Below, in pieces: positions 29,256 through 39,639 of a stretch of 64,000 bases of DNA. The position numbers and the translations under genes are program-made. Source of the stretch: Onishia niordana (GTDB lineage Bacteria > Pseudomonadota > Gammaproteobacteria > Pseudomonadales > Halomonadaceae); assembly GCF_004798965.1 (NCBI RefSeq), contig NZ_SDSD01000007.1:108564-172563 (forward strand). The letters are read 5' to 3'. Position 1 is the stretch's first letter. Every line of letters begins with the position of its first letter. The notes under the pieces are model-generated. The model saw only the letters and a list, made by a program, of their open reading frames with translations, made no database searches and was not told the origin of the DNA.

Positions 29256-29471
29256 ATGAAACAAGGTATCCATCCGAATTACAAGAAGGTCACCGCTACT
29301 TGCAGCTGTGGCGCGACCTTCGACGTAGGCACCACGTCAAACCAGGAATTTTACCTGGACGTCTGCTCGCAGTGTCACCCGTTCTACACCGGCAAGCAGA
29401 AGCAGGCGACCACCGGTGGCCGCGTCGAGCGCTTCAACAAGCGTTTCGGTGCTGCCGTCAAGCGCGGCTAA
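29256..29471 (+). CDS. rpmE: 50S ribosomal protein L31
   Basis: L31 bridges the two ribosomal subunits. The 71-residue protein carries the four-cysteine zinc site of the C+ form: CSC near residues 16-18 and CSQC near 37-40. It starts [16 protein letters not shown] as expected. Zinc-free paralogues replace this form under zinc starvation in many bacteria; none is seen here. An intrinsic terminator follows at 29519. Confidence 0.98.
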   Translation: MKQGIHPNYKKVTATCSCGATFDVGTTSNQEFYLDVCSQCHPFYTGKQKQATTGGRVERFNKRFGAAVKRG

Positions 29472-29518
29472 GCGCTTACGTCACCAAGCCGACGATCTTC
29501 TATCGCCGGCGAGGCAAG

Positions 29519-29552
29519 AGTCCGTTGCGGGTTATCCGCGGCGGACTTTTTT
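29519..29552 (+). terminator. rpmE intrinsic terminator
   Basis: AGTCCG (29519-29524) pairs with CGGACT (29542-29547), and inside it GCGG pairs with CCGC. A run of six T (29547-29552) follows. Confidence 0.85.
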
Positions 29553-29749
29553 GTGGGCGATCGCCTGGCAAGGCTTGAGAATAAGCTAGGCGTTATAGAT
29601 GAGCGGCTGGGTATAAAGATCAGTAAATAGATGGCTTTAGTGCCAAACGCGCAATAAAAAGTGGAAAAATAGGCCAACTTGGTCTGCGTTGTAGGGTCGG
29701 GTGTTTTTCTATATTCTTGCGCCACTTCAATGACATCAATGGACGTGAC

Positions 29750-31018
29750 ATGACCGATCCGAAGCAAGCGGCACTGGATTACCACTCCCATCCGACTCCC
29801 GGCAAGCTGTCCATCGAGCTGACCAAGCCGACCACCACGGCAAAACACCTGGCGTTGGCGTATAGCCCGGGCGTGGCGGAACCCTGTCGTGAAATCGCCA
29901 AAGAGCCTGAAAATGCCTATCTGTATACCGGTAAGGGTAATCTGGTGGCGGTGGTCTCGGATGGCTCGGCCGTTCTGGGCCTGGGTAACCTGGGGCCGCT
30001 TGCCAGTAAGCCGGTGATGGAAGGCAAGGGGGTGTTGTTCAAGAAGTTTGCCGGTATCAATTCGGTGGATATCGAGGTCGATGCCGAAAGTCCTCAGGCC
30101 TTCATCGATACCGTGGCGCGCATTGCCGATACCTGGGGGGGGATCAACCTCGAAGACATCAAGGCGCCCGAGTGCTTCGAGATTGAGCGGGTGCTGGTGG
30201 AGCGCTGCAGCATCCCGGTCTTTCATGATGATCAGCACGGTACGGCCATCGTGACTGCCGCGGGCATGCTCAATGCTCTTGATATCGCCGGCAAGACGCT
30301 GGACAACGCTCGCATCGTTTGCCTGGGCGCCGGCGCGGCGGCTATTGCCTGCATGAAGCTGCTGGTGGCCTGCGGCGCGCGGGCGGAGAATATTTTCATG
30401 CTCGATCGCAAGGGCGTGATCCACAGTGGTCGCGAGGACCTCAATCAGTACAAGGCGATGTTCGCGAACGAGACCGAGCGACGCACGCTGGATGATGCCA
30501 TCGACGGCGCCGATGTGTTTGTGGGGCTGTCTGGCCCCAACCTGCTGACGCCCGAGCAGCTCAAGACCATGGCGCCCAATCCGGTGGTCTTCGCTTGCTC
30601 CAACCCGGATCCGGAAATCCATCCCGAAGTCGCCAAGGCGGCTCGCGAGGACGTGATCATTGCTACCGGGCGCTCGGATTTCCCGAATCAGGTCAATAAC
30701 GTGCTCGGCTTCCCGTTCATCTTCCGCGGTGCTCTCGATGTGCGTGCCACCGGTATCAATGAGGAGATGAAGGTGGCGGCGGTCCACGCTCTCAAGGATC
30801 TGGCCCGAGAGCCTGTCACCGATGAGGTGCTCAAGGCCTACGATATCGAGCATCTGGAATTCGGGCGTGGTTACATCATTCCCACGCCGCTGGATTCGCG
30901 CTTGCTGGATCGCGTGTCTTCAGCGGTCGCGCAAGCCGCAGTCGACACCGGTGTGGCGCGCAAGCCCTACCCGGCACACTATCCGCTGACCAGCGTGGAC
31001 GGTGTCTACGGCGACTGA
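29750..31018 (+). CDS. maeB: Malic enzyme (malate dehydrogenase, decarboxylating), short form
   Basis: The enzyme converts malate to pyruvate and CO2 with NAD(P)+. The 422 residues contain the malic signature [15 protein letters not shown] near residue 36, the catalytic region [16 protein letters not shown] near residue 80, [10 protein letters not shown] near residue 160 and the dinucleotide motif [15 protein letters not shown] near residue 193. The C-terminal phosphotransacetylase-like domain of long MaeB proteins is absent. The cofactor cannot be settled by eye. I chose the ATG at 29750 ([15 protein letters not shown]) over an upstream TTG because it matches the family N-terminus. It is downstream of rpmE but separated by a terminator. 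Confidence 0.92.
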   Translation: MTDPKQAALDYHSHPTPGKLSIELTKPTTTAKHLALAYSPGVAEPCREIAKEPENAYLYTGKGNLVAVVSDGSAVLGLGNLGPLASKPVMEGKGVLFKKFAGINSVDIEVDAESPQAFIDTVARIADTWGGINLEDIKAPECFEIERVLVERCSIPVFHDDQHGTAIVTAAGMLNALDIAGKTLDNARIVCLGAGAAAIACMKLLVACGARAENIFMLDRKGVIHSGREDLNQYKAMFANETERRTLDDAIDGADVFVGLSGPNLLTPEQLKTMAPNPVVFACSNPDPEIHPEVAKAAREDVIIATGRSDFPNQVNNVLGFPFIFRGALDVRATGINEEMKVAAVHALKDLAREPVTDEVLKAYDIEHLEFGRGYIIPTPLDSRLLDRVSSAVAQAAVDTGVARKPYPAHYPLTSVDGVYGD

Positions 31019-31040
31019 TGCTGCAGGGGTTCTCATGTTC

Positions 31041-31073
31041 GCGAAACGCCGGCCCTTGGGTCGGCGTTTTGCG
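31041..31073. terminator. Bidirectional terminator between malic enzyme and DUF481 genes
   Basis: CGAAACGCCGGCCC pairs with GGGTCGGCGTTTTG (two G-U or mismatched positions) between convergent genes. TTTT lies in the right arm and AAA in the left, so it can act on both strands. Confidence 0.75.
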
Positions 31074-31101
31074 TTTGGGGGAGGTCGCAAGAAGTGAGTG
31101 G

Positions 31102-31935
31102 TTACCAGCTTAGCTGCAGCGAAGCGGTGGTGGTGGTATCGGTGCTCGCAGCGGCGCTGTCGGGCGGCTGGGAGTTGTGTTTGATCTCGTGAGACAGGCG
31201 CAGTGCCAGACGAGAGGTGAGGTTGCTGGTGATCGCGCTCAATGAGCGCACCGTCGTGTTATCGCCGGTCGCTTCCATTGACAGCTGTTGTTGAAAGTAG
31301 CCGGTATCGGAGAGTGTGAAGCGATAGTCAGTAGCAGCGTAGGCCACGGCCAGCTGCTGGCTAGACTGATCCTGGACGCGATCGTTGCGGTAGCCCGGGC
31401 CGGCCTCCAGCGATAGCTGCTGGCGCGAGTCGTCGAGCAGTTGGCGTCCATAGCCGCCGATGGCAGTGAGCTGGCGGTCGTAGCCGCTATCGCGCTCTTG
31501 CTCCCAGCGCGTGAAGCCGAATAGGTAGTGTGGTCCGCTCAGGTCCTTGCGCTCGCGCCAGGAGGCCAAGTAATGCTCATCCTCGGTTTCTTCGTCCTCG
31601 CTGACGGTTCGAGCTTCCAGGCGCAGCGTATGCAGCCAGTCGCCGGTCAACCAGGTCAGGCGCGTCTTGGCGATCAGTGTCTGGCTGTTGGTGTTGCCGC
31701 TCAGACGGGTATAGCCCAGTTCGGCATCGCCGCTGAACGTCGGCGTGTCCGGCTTGGCCTTCGGTGGTGCATAGAAGGGATAGGCCAGCGCAGAGCTGCT
31801 TGCGAGAATGCATGCCAAGGTGGCGGCCATCAATGTCAGGCGCCTTTGCGAGGTGGCGCGAGACGAACGGCGGTGCCGGCAATAGCGTTGGCCGGCGAGG
31901 TATGGCCGGCCATGGAGAAGCGTGTGCAACATCAT
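31102..31935 (-). CDS. DUF481 (YdiY-like) outer-membrane beta-barrel protein
   Basis: The protein has a signal sequence ending near ALAYP and then alternating beta-strand patterns typical of the DUF481 family (SGDAELGYTRLSGNTNSQTL, followed by RTVSEDEETEDEHYLASWRE and a final SLQLSW ending in an aromatic residue). These are acid-induced or salt-induced outer-membrane proteins in some relatives, with unknown transport role. The frame opens with ATG at 31935 but has a long basic N-terminus before the hydrophobic core; an ATG at 31830 (MAATLACILASSSALA) is another plausible start. No strong ribosome site decides between them. Confidence 0.8.
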   Translation of the reverse strand: MMLHTLLHGRPYLAGQRYCRHRRSSRATSQRRLTLMAATLACILASSSALAYPFYAPPKAKPDTPTFSGDAELGYTRLSGNTNSQTLIAKTRLTWLTGDWLHTLRLEARTVSEDEETEDEHYLASWRERKDLSGPHYLFGFTRWEQERDSGYDRQLTAIGGYGRQLLDDSRQQLSLEAGPGYRNDRVQDQSSQQLAVAYAATDYRFTLSDTGYFQQQLSMEATGDNTTVRSLSAITSNLTSRLALRLSHEIKHNSQPPDSAAASTDTTTTASLQLSW

Positions 31936-31977
31936 GGTGCTCAATGCCCGGGGCGTTAAGCCCCGGGTCGGGTTAGA

Positions 31978-34491
31978 TCAGAAAATGGCGTCGAAAGAGC
32001 CTGTGCCCTGAGAGCCGCTCTGGGATTCCAGCTCCTGGTCAATGCTACGCGGGGCCAGCGATGGCAGCTGGCCGGCCACGAACATTTCCTGAATACCGCC
32101 AGGCTGGTCGTCGCGAAGTCGCTGTCCGGTTTTGGGATCGATCCGCGCGGTGACGATGTCATCCGGGCGTTCAGGTTGCGTCTCGGCATGGCCATCAAGG
32201 GCTTGGCCCATGAAGTCCATCCAGATGGGGAGAGCAGCCTGACCGCCGTATTCGGCGACGGTGTCGTAGTCATCCTTGCCGACCCACACGGTGGTTACCA
32301 GCTCGTCATTGAAACCGGCGAACCAGGCGTCGCGGCGGTCGTTGGTGGTGCCGGTCTTGCCGACGATGTCGCCGCGGTTGAGCGACAGGGCGCGGCGCCC
32401 GGTGCCATGCTCGATGACGTCGCGCAGCATGCTGCGCAGCAGGTAGACGGAGGTCGCGTCGGCGGCGCGCTCGGCCAGCGGATAACGCTTGCCGTCGCGC
32501 TCGACTCGCTCGGCATCCGGGGCGCAGTTGCGGCAGGCAAGCCTGGGTTCGGCTTCTTCAATGACCTCGCCATCTCGGGAGAGTGTCTTGATGAACCAGG
32601 GGGAAACCTCGAAGCCGCCATTGGCCAGAGTTGAGTAGGCGTTGGTCATGGTCAGCGGCGTCAGGCTGGCGCTGCCCAGTGCCAGTGCCAGGCCGTTGGG
32701 CAACTGGTCCTTAACGAAGCCGAAGCCGGTCAGGAAGTCGATGGTGCGGTCGAGTCCCATGGTGCGCAGGATGCGGATGGTCACCAGGTTTCGAGACTGT
32801 GCCAATGCCTCGCGTAGCCGTGTAGGGCCCCGGAACTCTCCGCCGGAGTTGGCCGGCCGCCACAGGCCTTCACTGGATTCCATCACCACCGGTGCATCGT
32901 TGATCACCGTCGCTGGCGTCATGCCACCTTCCTGGAGAGCGGCCAGGTAGATGAATGGCTTGAAGGTCGAACCCGGTTGGCGTTTGGCCTGGGTGGAGCG
33001 GTTGAACTTGCTGGCGGCAAAGCTGAAGCCACCCTGCAGGGCCAGCACGGCGCCGCTGTCGGGATCCTGGACGATGATCGAGCCTTCGGCGGCGGGGCGC
33101 TGGGAAAGGCGCCAGCTGCCATCGTCCTGCTCGAGGATGCGTACCAGTGAGCCCCGCTCGGCGATATCATCGGCCGAGTTCGGTGGCTGGCCACGACTGT
33201 AGGGGCTCAGGTAGGGATCGGCCCATTCGAGGCCGCTCCAGGGCAGGGTGATAGCCTTGCCATCGCTGCTCAAGACGCGCATTTCGCGCCCCTCGCTTTC
33301 CACCACAATGGCAGGCTCGAGTGGGCCATACGCGGGAGTGCGTTCGAGCACTCGCAGCCAGTTGCTGACGTCGCCATCGATACCGCTGATCTGGGTCTGG
33401 CTGCGCTCGGCCGCCTGGCGAGCCGTCTCACGCACCTCTGACTCGGCCAGCTCTTCTTCGAGGCCGCTACGCTGTGTGCGCTCCTGAGCTTCGACAAGGC
33501 TAGCCGGGATGTCGGTTTCTTCGGCGCCACGCCAGCCGTGGCGAGTGTCGTATTCGATCAGGCCCTGGGTCAGGGCCTGCCGGGCCATCGGCTGCAACCG
33601 GCTATCGAGCGTTGTGGTGACCTTGTATCCCCCGGTGTAGGCGTCGTCATAGCGGTCAACGACGAACTGACGAGCCATCTCGGCCACGTAGTCGGCCTCG
33701 ACCTCGAGCTTGGTGGCGAAGCGACGCGCGGTGATCGGTGCCTGCACCGCCGCATCATAGCGTTCGGCATCAATGTGACCCAGCTCGCGCATGCGATAGA
33801 GGATCCAGTTGCGGCGGATCAGCGAGCGCTCCGGATTGGCCAGCGGATTGAAGTTCGAGGGCGCCTTGGGCAGTCCGGCGATCATCGCCGTCTGCGCCAG
33901 GCTCAGTTCGGCAAGAGGTTTGCCGTAATAGGTCTCGGCGGCGGCGCCGATGCCGTAGGAGCGGTGGCCCAGGAAGATCTTGTTGACGTAAAGCGTGAGG
34001 ATGTCTTCCTTGCTCAGCAGCTGTTCCATCTGCAGAGCCAGCAGTATCTCGCGGATCTTGCGCGTAAAGGTACGGTCAAGCGTCAGCAGATAGTTACGGG
34101 CGACCTGCATGGTGATGGTGCTGCCGCCGGATTGAATGTCACCACCGCTTGCCACCAGTTCGGTAGCGGCGCGCAGCAGGCCCTTGGGGTCAACGCCAGG
34201 GTGCTCGAAGAAGCTGGCATCCTCGGCGGACAACAGGGCGTCGATCATGTCCTTGGGGATCTCATCGAAGCTGACCGGCTGGCGTCGTTCCTCACCAAAC
34301 TCGCCGATGAGTTTGTCGTCGCGTGTATAGATACGCAGCGGTGTCTGCAGCTCGAAATCCTGCAGTTGGCGCACGTCGGGTAAGCCCGGGGCGAAATACA
34401 GGGCGGAGCCGACCAGGGCCAGGACTCCGGATACGCCAAGGGATAGCGTGATCCATATCGCCGAAGAGGCAAGCGTTTTGAATAACTTCAT
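31978..34491 (-). CDS. mrcA: Penicillin-binding protein 1A
   Basis: This bifunctional class A PBP polymerises and cross-links peptidoglycan. The N-terminal membrane anchor (about residues 9-33) is followed by the GT51 glycosyltransferase motif LLSAEDASFFEHPGVDPKGL near residue 87. A middle OB-like domain follows, and then the transpeptidase with catalytic STFK (QPGSTFKPFIYL near residue 507), SRN (QSRNLVTIR) and KTGTT near residue 714. Length 837 residues is normal. It is divergent from pilM, the conserved pairing in Pseudomonas and relatives. Confidence 0.97.
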   Translation of the reverse strand: MKLFKTLASSAIWITLSLGVSGVLALVGSALYFAPGLPDVRQLQDFELQTPLRIYTRDDKLIGEFGEERRQPVSFDEIPKDMIDALLSAEDASFFEHPGVDPKGLLRAATELVASGGDIQSGGSTITMQVARNYLLTLDRTFTRKIREILLALQMEQLLSKEDILTLYVNKIFLGHRSYGIGAAAETYYGKPLAELSLAQTAMIAGLPKAPSNFNPLANPERSLIRRNWILYRMRELGHIDAERYDAAVQAPITARRFATKLEVEADYVAEMARQFVVDRYDDAYTGGYKVTTTLDSRLQPMARQALTQGLIEYDTRHGWRGAEETDIPASLVEAQERTQRSGLEEELAESEVRETARQAAERSQTQISGIDGDVSNWLRVLERTPAYGPLEPAIVVESEGREMRVLSSDGKAITLPWSGLEWADPYLSPYSRGQPPNSADDIAERGSLVRILEQDDGSWRLSQRPAAEGSIIVQDPDSGAVLALQGGFSFAASKFNRSTQAKRQPGSTFKPFIYLAALQEGGMTPATVINDAPVVMESSEGLWRPANSGGEFRGPTRLREALAQSRNLVTIRILRTMGLDRTIDFLTGFGFVKDQLPNGLALALGSASLTPLTMTNAYSTLANGGFEVSPWFIKTLSRDGEVIEEAEPRLACRNCAPDAERVERDGKRYPLAERAADATSVYLLRSMLRDVIEHGTGRRALSLNRGDIVGKTGTTNDRRDAWFAGFNDELVTTVWVGKDDYDTVAEYGGQAALPIWMDFMGQALDGHAETQPERPDDIVTARIDPKTGQRLRDDQPGGIQEMFVAGQLPSLAPRSIDQELESQSGSQGTGSFDAIF

Positions 34492-34561
34492 GAAAATGTA
34501 GGACTCATGATGAACGGTGGCTGGGCGATGGTGCTGAGAGCGACACTCCGTGGAGGGCTGT

Positions 34562-34567
34562 ATTATA
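34562..34567 (-). promoter_or_regulatory. Possible mrcA -10 element
   Basis: A perfect TATAAT on the minus strand lies about 70 bases upstream of mrcA. The -35 about 17 bases further upstream (TGGTGA) is weak, so this is tentative. Confidence 0.45.
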
Positions 34568-34735
34568 GGAACCCGAGCGTCAGGTCACCAGCGTTGAAGG
34601 GCTCATGCGGTGGCCAAAGTGTGAGCATTCGCAAAATCCTGTAGGCTGCGCGATATGAGCTTTTAACCTTAATGCAGCGTAGTCAGCTAATGTTTAAGTG
34701 TGACAGCAACCTAGGCTTGAGTTGGGGGTGAGGCC

Positions 34736-35794
34736 TTGAAAAGGCTAAGGAAGTCCGGGAAAGGGTTGATTGGAGTGGATATTTCCTCTGCAACCGTCAA
34801 GCTGATCGAGCTCAAACCCGTTCGAGGTCAGCACCGGGTGGAAAGTTATGCCGTGCGCCCGCTACGCGAAGGCACCGTTGTCGAGCGACGCATTCGCGAC
34901 ATGGGAGCCGTCGCTGATGCGTTGCAGCGCGCCGTCGTGCAGGCGCAGCCTAACACGCGAGAAGCCTGCGTTGCCGTACCTTCGAGTGCGGTCATCACCA
35001 AGCCCCTGATCCTGCCGGCCTCTCTCAATGATGATGAGATCGAGGCGCGAATCGAACTCGAGTCAGACAAGCATATTCCCTTTCCGTTCAGTGAAGTTTC
35101 CTTCGACTTTCAGCGCCTGGGTGTCAATGAGCGCTACCGGGACCAGCAGGACGTGCTGTTGGTCGCCTGCCGTAACCGAGAGATCAGTCAGCTGACCGAA
35201 GCGTTGCTTCAGGCTGGCCTGACGCCTGCGGCGGTTGATGTTGAAACCTTCGCCATGGAACGCGCCTTCGATGAGCTTCTTCAGCAGACAGGAGGAGGTG
35301 GCAATGAAGAAGGCGTGGCGCTGGTCGATATCGGGGCCAATATGAACGCTTTCCACGTACTCAAGGGCGGACGCATCGTTTACAGCCGCGATACGGTGTT
35401 TGGCGGCCGCCGTCTGACCGATGAAATTGCCAGTCGTTATGAGCTCACGGTAGAGGAGGCAGGCCTTGCCAAGAAGCGTGGCGGGCTGCCTGAGGATTAC
35501 GCGGGCAATGTGTTGATGCCCTTTATCGAGACCCTGGTTCAGCAGATCGAACGCTCCCTGCAGCTCTATTATACCGCAGGGCGCAAGGATAAGGTGCATC
35601 GCCTGATGCTTGCCGGCGGCTCCAGCGTCATACCCGGGCTCAAGGAGCGTCTTGCCGAGCAAACCGGCATGGAGGTGCTGAACGCCAATCCGTTCCGGCG
35701 CATGCAGGTCAACCCGCGAATCAACGCCCAGACGCTTGCCAATGATGCACCGGCGATGCTGACCGCTTGCGGGCTTGCCATGAGGGTGCGCTGA
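34736..35794 (+). CDS. pilM: Type IV pilus assembly protein PilM
   Basis: PilM is the cytoplasmic actin-like (FtsA fold) protein that binds the N-terminus of PilN. ATPase-type motifs include GLIGVDISSATVKLIEL near residue 10, ALVDIGANMNAFHVLKGG near residue 194 and LMLAGGSSVIPGLKER near residue 291. The start is a TTG at 34736, with GTGAGG 2 bases upstream; this gives the usual MKRLRKSGKGLIGVD-type N-terminus. The stop overlaps the pilN start (TGATG). Length 352 residues is normal. Confidence 0.96.
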   Translation: MKRLRKSGKGLIGVDISSATVKLIELKPVRGQHRVESYAVRPLREGTVVERRIRDMGAVADALQRAVVQAQPNTREACVAVPSSAVITKPLILPASLNDDEIEARIELESDKHIPFPFSEVSFDFQRLGVNERYRDQQDVLLVACRNREISQLTEALLQAGLTPAAVDVETFAMERAFDELLQQTGGGGNEEGVALVDIGANMNAFHVLKGGRIVYSRDTVFGGRRLTDEIASRYELTVEEAGLAKKRGGLPEDYAGNVLMPFIETLVQQIERSLQLYYTAGRKDKVHRLMLAGGSSVIPGLKERLAEQTGMEVLNANPFRRMQVNPRINAQTLANDAPAMLTACGLAMRVR

Positions 35795-36351
35795 TGATGA
35801 TCGAGATCAACCTGCTGCCCTGGCGTCAGGCGCAACGCGAGCGTCGCAGCAAGCGCTTCAAGCTGGCGCTTGGCCTGATGGCGGTACTGGGCCTGGGGGG
35901 AGGGTACGCGATGAGCTTTTACTATGATCATCAGCTCGCCGTCCAGCAGCAGCGCAATGATCACATAGAAGCCGCGTCCAAGGCATTGGAACGTGATATT
36001 CAGGGGATTCAGGATTACAAGGCCACGCGGGAAACCATCGTGGCCAAGATAGATGTCTTCGCCCGACTTCAGCGGGGGCGCGCGCAAACGGTACGTGTTG
36101 CCAACGCCCTCAGTGCCAGCCTCCAGGAAGGGGTTTACTACACACGCCTTTCGCGGACAGGTCAGAGGCTGAGCCTGGATGGGGTGGCCGATGACAACTA
36201 TCAGGTCTCTGATCAACTACGAGCCCTGGAGGCGACGTCGGTGCTGGGAGTGCCGGAGTTGTCGCAAGTCGAGGGCGATGGTCAGGGGGATCGGCGTTTT
36301 TCCCTTAGCGTCGACCAGCACTTGCCCGCCGCCCTGGAGGAGAGCCAATGA
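35794..36351 (+). CDS. pilN: Type IV pilus assembly protein PilN
   Basis: PilN is the inner-membrane partner of PilM and PilO. The conserved cytoplasmic motif INLLPWRQ (residues 4-11) binds PilM. One membrane helix follows (about 27-45; LALGLMAVLGLGGGYAMSFY), then a coiled coil and a periplasmic ferredoxin-like domain. The correct start is the ATG at 35794, overlapping the pilM stop, not the frame's earlier start inside pilM. It has 185 residues and overlaps pilO by 4 bases. Confidence 0.96.
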   Translation: MMIEINLLPWRQAQRERRSKRFKLALGLMAVLGLGGGYAMSFYYDHQLAVQQQRNDHIEAASKALERDIQGIQDYKATRETIVAKIDVFARLQRGRAQTVRVANALSASLQEGVYYTRLSRTGQRLSLDGVADDNYQVSDQLRALEATSVLGVPELSQVEGDGQGDRRFSLSVDQHLPAALEESQ

Positions 36352-36983
36352 GCCTGTCGGTCGAATGGCGCCGCCTTCGTGAACTGGATTGGCGCGAGCT
36401 CGATATTAAAGAGGCAGGCACTTGGCCCTGGTCATTGCAGGTCGCCTGCTGTCTATTGGTGCTGGGTGTGACCTGTGCTGCTATGGATTGGTATCTGGCG
36501 ACACCCAAGATCGAAGCCTTGGATAAAGCACGCACTGAGGAGGCGCAGCTGCTAAGTGATTATCGTCGCAAGGCCGCACAAGCGGCAAGGTTGCCGGTTA
36601 TTCGCGAACAAGTGGCCGACCTTGAGGCGCGCCTCGATAGTCTGCTGGAAATGCTGCCCAGCGGAGCCGAGATCCCTGCATTGATCGACGATATCAGCAG
36701 GATCGCGGTAGAGCATCAGCTTTCCATCGAGACCATTCGTCTGCGCTCGCCGGTGGCGCAGGAGCATTACATCGAGCGCCCCTTTGATATTCGTGTGCGT
36801 GGTGATTATCACCGTATCGCGGCTTTTCTTGCCGGCGTCTCGGCGCTGCCGCGCATCGTGACCCAGCACGATTTCAGTCTGGTGCCGGTCGAGGGAAGCG
36901 ATCAGTTGGAGCTTGCATTGTTGGCACGCACTTACAGCTATTCACCGAGCGCAAGAGCCGACGGCGAAGAGGCAACGCCATGA
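36348..36983 (+). CDS. pilO: Type IV pilus assembly protein PilO
   Basis: PilO forms the alignment subcomplex with PilN and PilP. It has a short cytoplasmic N-terminus (MSLSVEWRRLRELDWRELDI), a membrane helix near residues 30-48, a coiled-coil segment (KIEALDKARTEEAQLLSDYR) and a periplasmic core. Length 211 residues is typical. It overlaps pilN and pilP by 4 bases each, so translation of the three is coupled. Confidence 0.96.
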   Translation: MSLSVEWRRLRELDWRELDIKEAGTWPWSLQVACCLLVLGVTCAAMDWYLATPKIEALDKARTEEAQLLSDYRRKAAQAARLPVIREQVADLEARLDSLLEMLPSGAEIPALIDDISRIAVEHQLSIETIRLRSPVAQEHYIERPFDIRVRGDYHRIAAFLAGVSALPRIVTQHDFSLVPVEGSDQLELALLARTYSYSPSARADGEEATP

Positions 36984-37540
36984 GTCGCCGGTTAGTTGTA
37001 CTGTCATGGACACGCTTGGCGTTGTTGGGTCTATCGCTGATGCTGATAGGCTGCAGTGAGCCTGATCTTGCTGAACTTGATCGTAAACTTGAAGGGTCGC
37101 GGGTTGATCCCAGTGGCGTCGAGCTGGCGCCGGTTCCAGAGCTGCCTCACTACGAGATTGTGTCCTACCATCAGGCGAATCAGCGTAGCCCCTTCCAGGC
37201 GCGTCTGTCGGCACCGGAAACAGTGCCGGAAGGCTCTGCCGATTTGGCCCCGGATAGGGACCGGCCTCGCGGCCCACTAGAGGCCTATCCTCTGGAGCAA
37301 CTCACCCTGGTGGGGACATTGCGTGTCGGCAACCGGCCCTCGGCCTTGGTGCGTGATCCTGATGGCGAGGTTCACCGGCTGACCAGTGGTGACTACCTGG
37401 GCACGGATTATGGACGCATCGTCAGTATCACCGAGCGCTCTGTGCAGCTCGTCGAGGTGGTGAATAATGGGCGCGGTGGATGGACCGAACGGACGCGTCA
37501 GTTGACGCTGGATGACGCCATAAAGAAACAGGCCAGCTGA
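36980..37540 (+). CDS. pilP: Type IV pilus lipoprotein PilP
   Basis: PilP is the lipoprotein that links the PilNO inner-membrane complex to the secretin PilQ. A lipobox LIGC with acylated Cys near residue 27 follows the signal peptide. The C-terminal beta domain includes YPLEQLTLVGTLRVGNRPSA near residue 97 and HRLTSGDYLGTDYGRI, the conserved PilP core. Length 186 residues. It is 38 bases from pilQ and overlaps pilO. Confidence 0.95.
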   Translation: MSRRLVVLSWTRLALLGLSLMLIGCSEPDLAELDRKLEGSRVDPSGVELAPVPELPHYEIVSYHQANQRSPFQARLSAPETVPEGSADLAPDRDRPRGPLEAYPLEQLTLVGTLRVGNRPSALVRDPDGEVHRLTSGDYLGTDYGRIVSITERSVQLVEVVNNGRGGWTERTRQLTLDDAIKKQAS

Positions 37541-37578
37541 AGAAAGACTGTGCCACGCAGGTAACAAGGGAAGCGACG

Positions 37579-39639
37579 ATGCAAATCATGATGCGCGTGC
37601 TGCTGGCGCTGGGACTGGTTGTTGGACTGCCGGCAACGGCGTTGGGCGCCTCGGCACTGACAGGACTTGAGGTTAGCCAAAGCAGTGCCGGCGAGCTTGA
37701 AGTAGACATGCGCTTCGATGGCGAGGTGCCCGAGGTGCGTGGCTATCGGCTCGATTCGCCTCCCAGGCTCAGTATCGACCTGGTTGATACGTCCAATGGC
37801 CTGGCTGAGCGTCGCCGTGAGATTAGTCTGGCGGGCGTCGAGCGCCTGATCACGCTCGAGGCGGGCTCGCGTACGCGCCTGGTGTTTGATCTCGAGTCAC
37901 CGATGGCTTATCGCACCCGTCAGCAAGGGGGTCGTCTCAAGCTGGTGATCGGTGGCGATGCCCCTCAGTCACAGGCGTCAACTGCACCCCGCGCATCGTC
38001 GTCATCGCCTTCCGTGTCGACAGACGCAAGCGCCGAGCCACGGATAGCCGGGTTCGATTTCCAGCGCAGCGGTGACGGCGGTGGTCGTCTGGTGGTCAAC
38101 TTCAATCGCGCCGGCGTCGCTTCTCAGGTGCGCGAATCCGGTAACAGCATCATCGCCGAGCTTCCCGATGTGCGTCTGCCTCAGAATCAGGACCAGGTGC
38201 TCGACGTCACCGACTTTGGCACCCCGATCACGCGTATCGTGCCGAGTCGCGTGGCCAACGGGGTGCGCTTGAACATCGAGACCCGAGACAACTATTCAAT
38301 GTTCTCGACCCTGCAGGGGCGTCAATTGATTGTCGAGGCGCACCCAGTCACGCCAGACCAGCAGGACGATCGCGAAGCGGGTCGTGAAAGCTTTAACGGA
38401 GAGCGCATCAACCTGAACTTTCAGGACATCGAAGTGCGTGCCGTACTGTCCATCATCTCCGATGTCAGCGGTCTCAACCTGGTGGCAAGTGATAGCGTCA
38501 GCGGCCGAGTGACCCTGAATCTCGATGATGTGCCCTGGGACCAGGCCCTGGATCTGGTGCTGCAGAGTCACGGGCTCGCCAGTCGTCGTGAGGGAAATGT
38601 CATCGTGGTGGCGCCGGCCAGCGAACTTGCCAATATCGAGCGCCAGGAGATCGAGGCTCGCGAGCAAATGCAGGTGCTGGCGCCGCTCACTACCGAGTAT
38701 GTGCAGGTCAAGTACGCCAAGGCCTCGGACCTGGCGCAGCTGTTGCGTGGCGCCGAGGGCTTCGGCCTTCTGACCGAAAGGGGGCGCGTCAGCGTTGATG
38801 CGCGTACCAACACCCTGTTGATTCAGGATACCGCCGCCCAGATACGCGAGATCCTGCGCACCGTCGAGAAGCTGGACGTGGCCGTGCGCCAAGTGCAGAT
38901 CGAGGCGCGCATCGTTATCGCCCGAGATGGTGTGACCCAGGAGCTGGGGGTTAATTGGGGGGCGTCGTCGGCTGACAACATCAATGGTGTGCTGGGCAAT
39001 GGCAGCAGCGCCAACCTGAGTGGTGCCTCCGATGGTATTGCCAGCAACGGTGGCCTGGCTGTCGATATGGGCAGTGCCAATACCGCCGCGACCAGCTTCT
39101 CTTTCGGTTACCTGTCCGGCGACGTGCTACTTGATCTCGAGCTTAATGCCCTGGAGACCGAGAACAAGAGCCAGACCATCTCCCAGCCGCGAGTGATCAC
39201 CGCCAACCAGCGGACCGCCGTCATCAAGCAGGGCCAGGAGATCCCCTATCAGGAGGCGACCTCCAGCGGCGCGACCAACATCGAGTTCAAGGAAGCGGTG
39301 CTGTCGCTTGAGGTTACCCCGCAGATTACCCCGGATAACCGGGTGATCATGGACCTAGCCATCAACAACGATACTGTTTCCGACCAGAGCTTTGGTGGCG
39401 CGCCGGCCATCGATACCAATCAGATCGAGACGCAGGTGCTGGTCGACAACGGGGAAACGGTGGTACTGGGTGGGATCCTTACCACAGAAGAGCTGCGCAG
39501 CCTCTCGAAAACGCCGTTTTTCGGCGACCTTCCGGTGCTTGGCCACCTCTTCCGCTATACCCAAGAGGAGAACGAGAAGGTAGAGTTGCTGGTATTCATT
39601 ACCCCCAGGATTCTCGAAGACAGGCTGGCCCTTCGCTGA
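37579..39639 (+). CDS. pilQ: Type IV pilus secretin PilQ
   Basis: PilQ forms the outer-membrane channel for the pilus. After a signal peptide (cleavage likely at ALGA) come two AMIN peptidoglycan-binding domains (about 25-265), the N0/STN domain ([19 protein letters not shown] near residue 278), an N1 domain and the secretin C-domain. The latter shows [20 protein letters not shown] and [12 protein letters not shown] near residue 625. Length 686 residues. The stop overlaps aroK by one base (TGATG). No pilF or pilin gene is in this window. Confidence 0.97.
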   Translation: MQIMMRVLLALGLVVGLPATALGASALTGLEVSQSSAGELEVDMRFDGEVPEVRGYRLDSPPRLSIDLVDTSNGLAERRREISLAGVERLITLEAGSRTRLVFDLESPMAYRTRQQGGRLKLVIGGDAPQSQASTAPRASSSSPSVSTDASAEPRIAGFDFQRSGDGGGRLVVNFNRAGVASQVRESGNSIIAELPDVRLPQNQDQVLDVTDFGTPITRIVPSRVANGVRLNIETRDNYSMFSTLQGRQLIVEAHPVTPDQQDDREAGRESFNGERINLNFQDIEVRAVLSIISDVSGLNLVASDSVSGRVTLNLDDVPWDQALDLVLQSHGLASRREGNVIVVAPASELANIERQEIEAREQMQVLAPLTTEYVQVKYAKASDLAQLLRGAEGFGLLTERGRVSVDARTNTLLIQDTAAQIREILRTVEKLDVAVRQVQIEARIVIARDGVTQELGVNWGASSADNINGVLGNGSSANLSGASDGIASNGGLAVDMGSANTAATSFSFGYLSGDVLLDLELNALETENKSQTISQPRVITANQRTAVIKQGQEIPYQEATSSGATNIEFKEAVLSLEVTPQITPDNRVIMDLAINNDTVSDQSFGGAPAIDTNQIETQVLVDNGETVVLGGILTTEELRSLSKTPFFGDLPVLGHLFRYTQEENEKVELLVFITPRILEDRLALR

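Noticed and set aside
29472..29749. Coding or RNA content between rpmE and the malic enzyme gene
   Set aside because: Apart from the rpmE terminator I could not find a convincing promoter pair, RNA structure or gene here. The upstream TTG start of the malic enzyme frame was also dropped.
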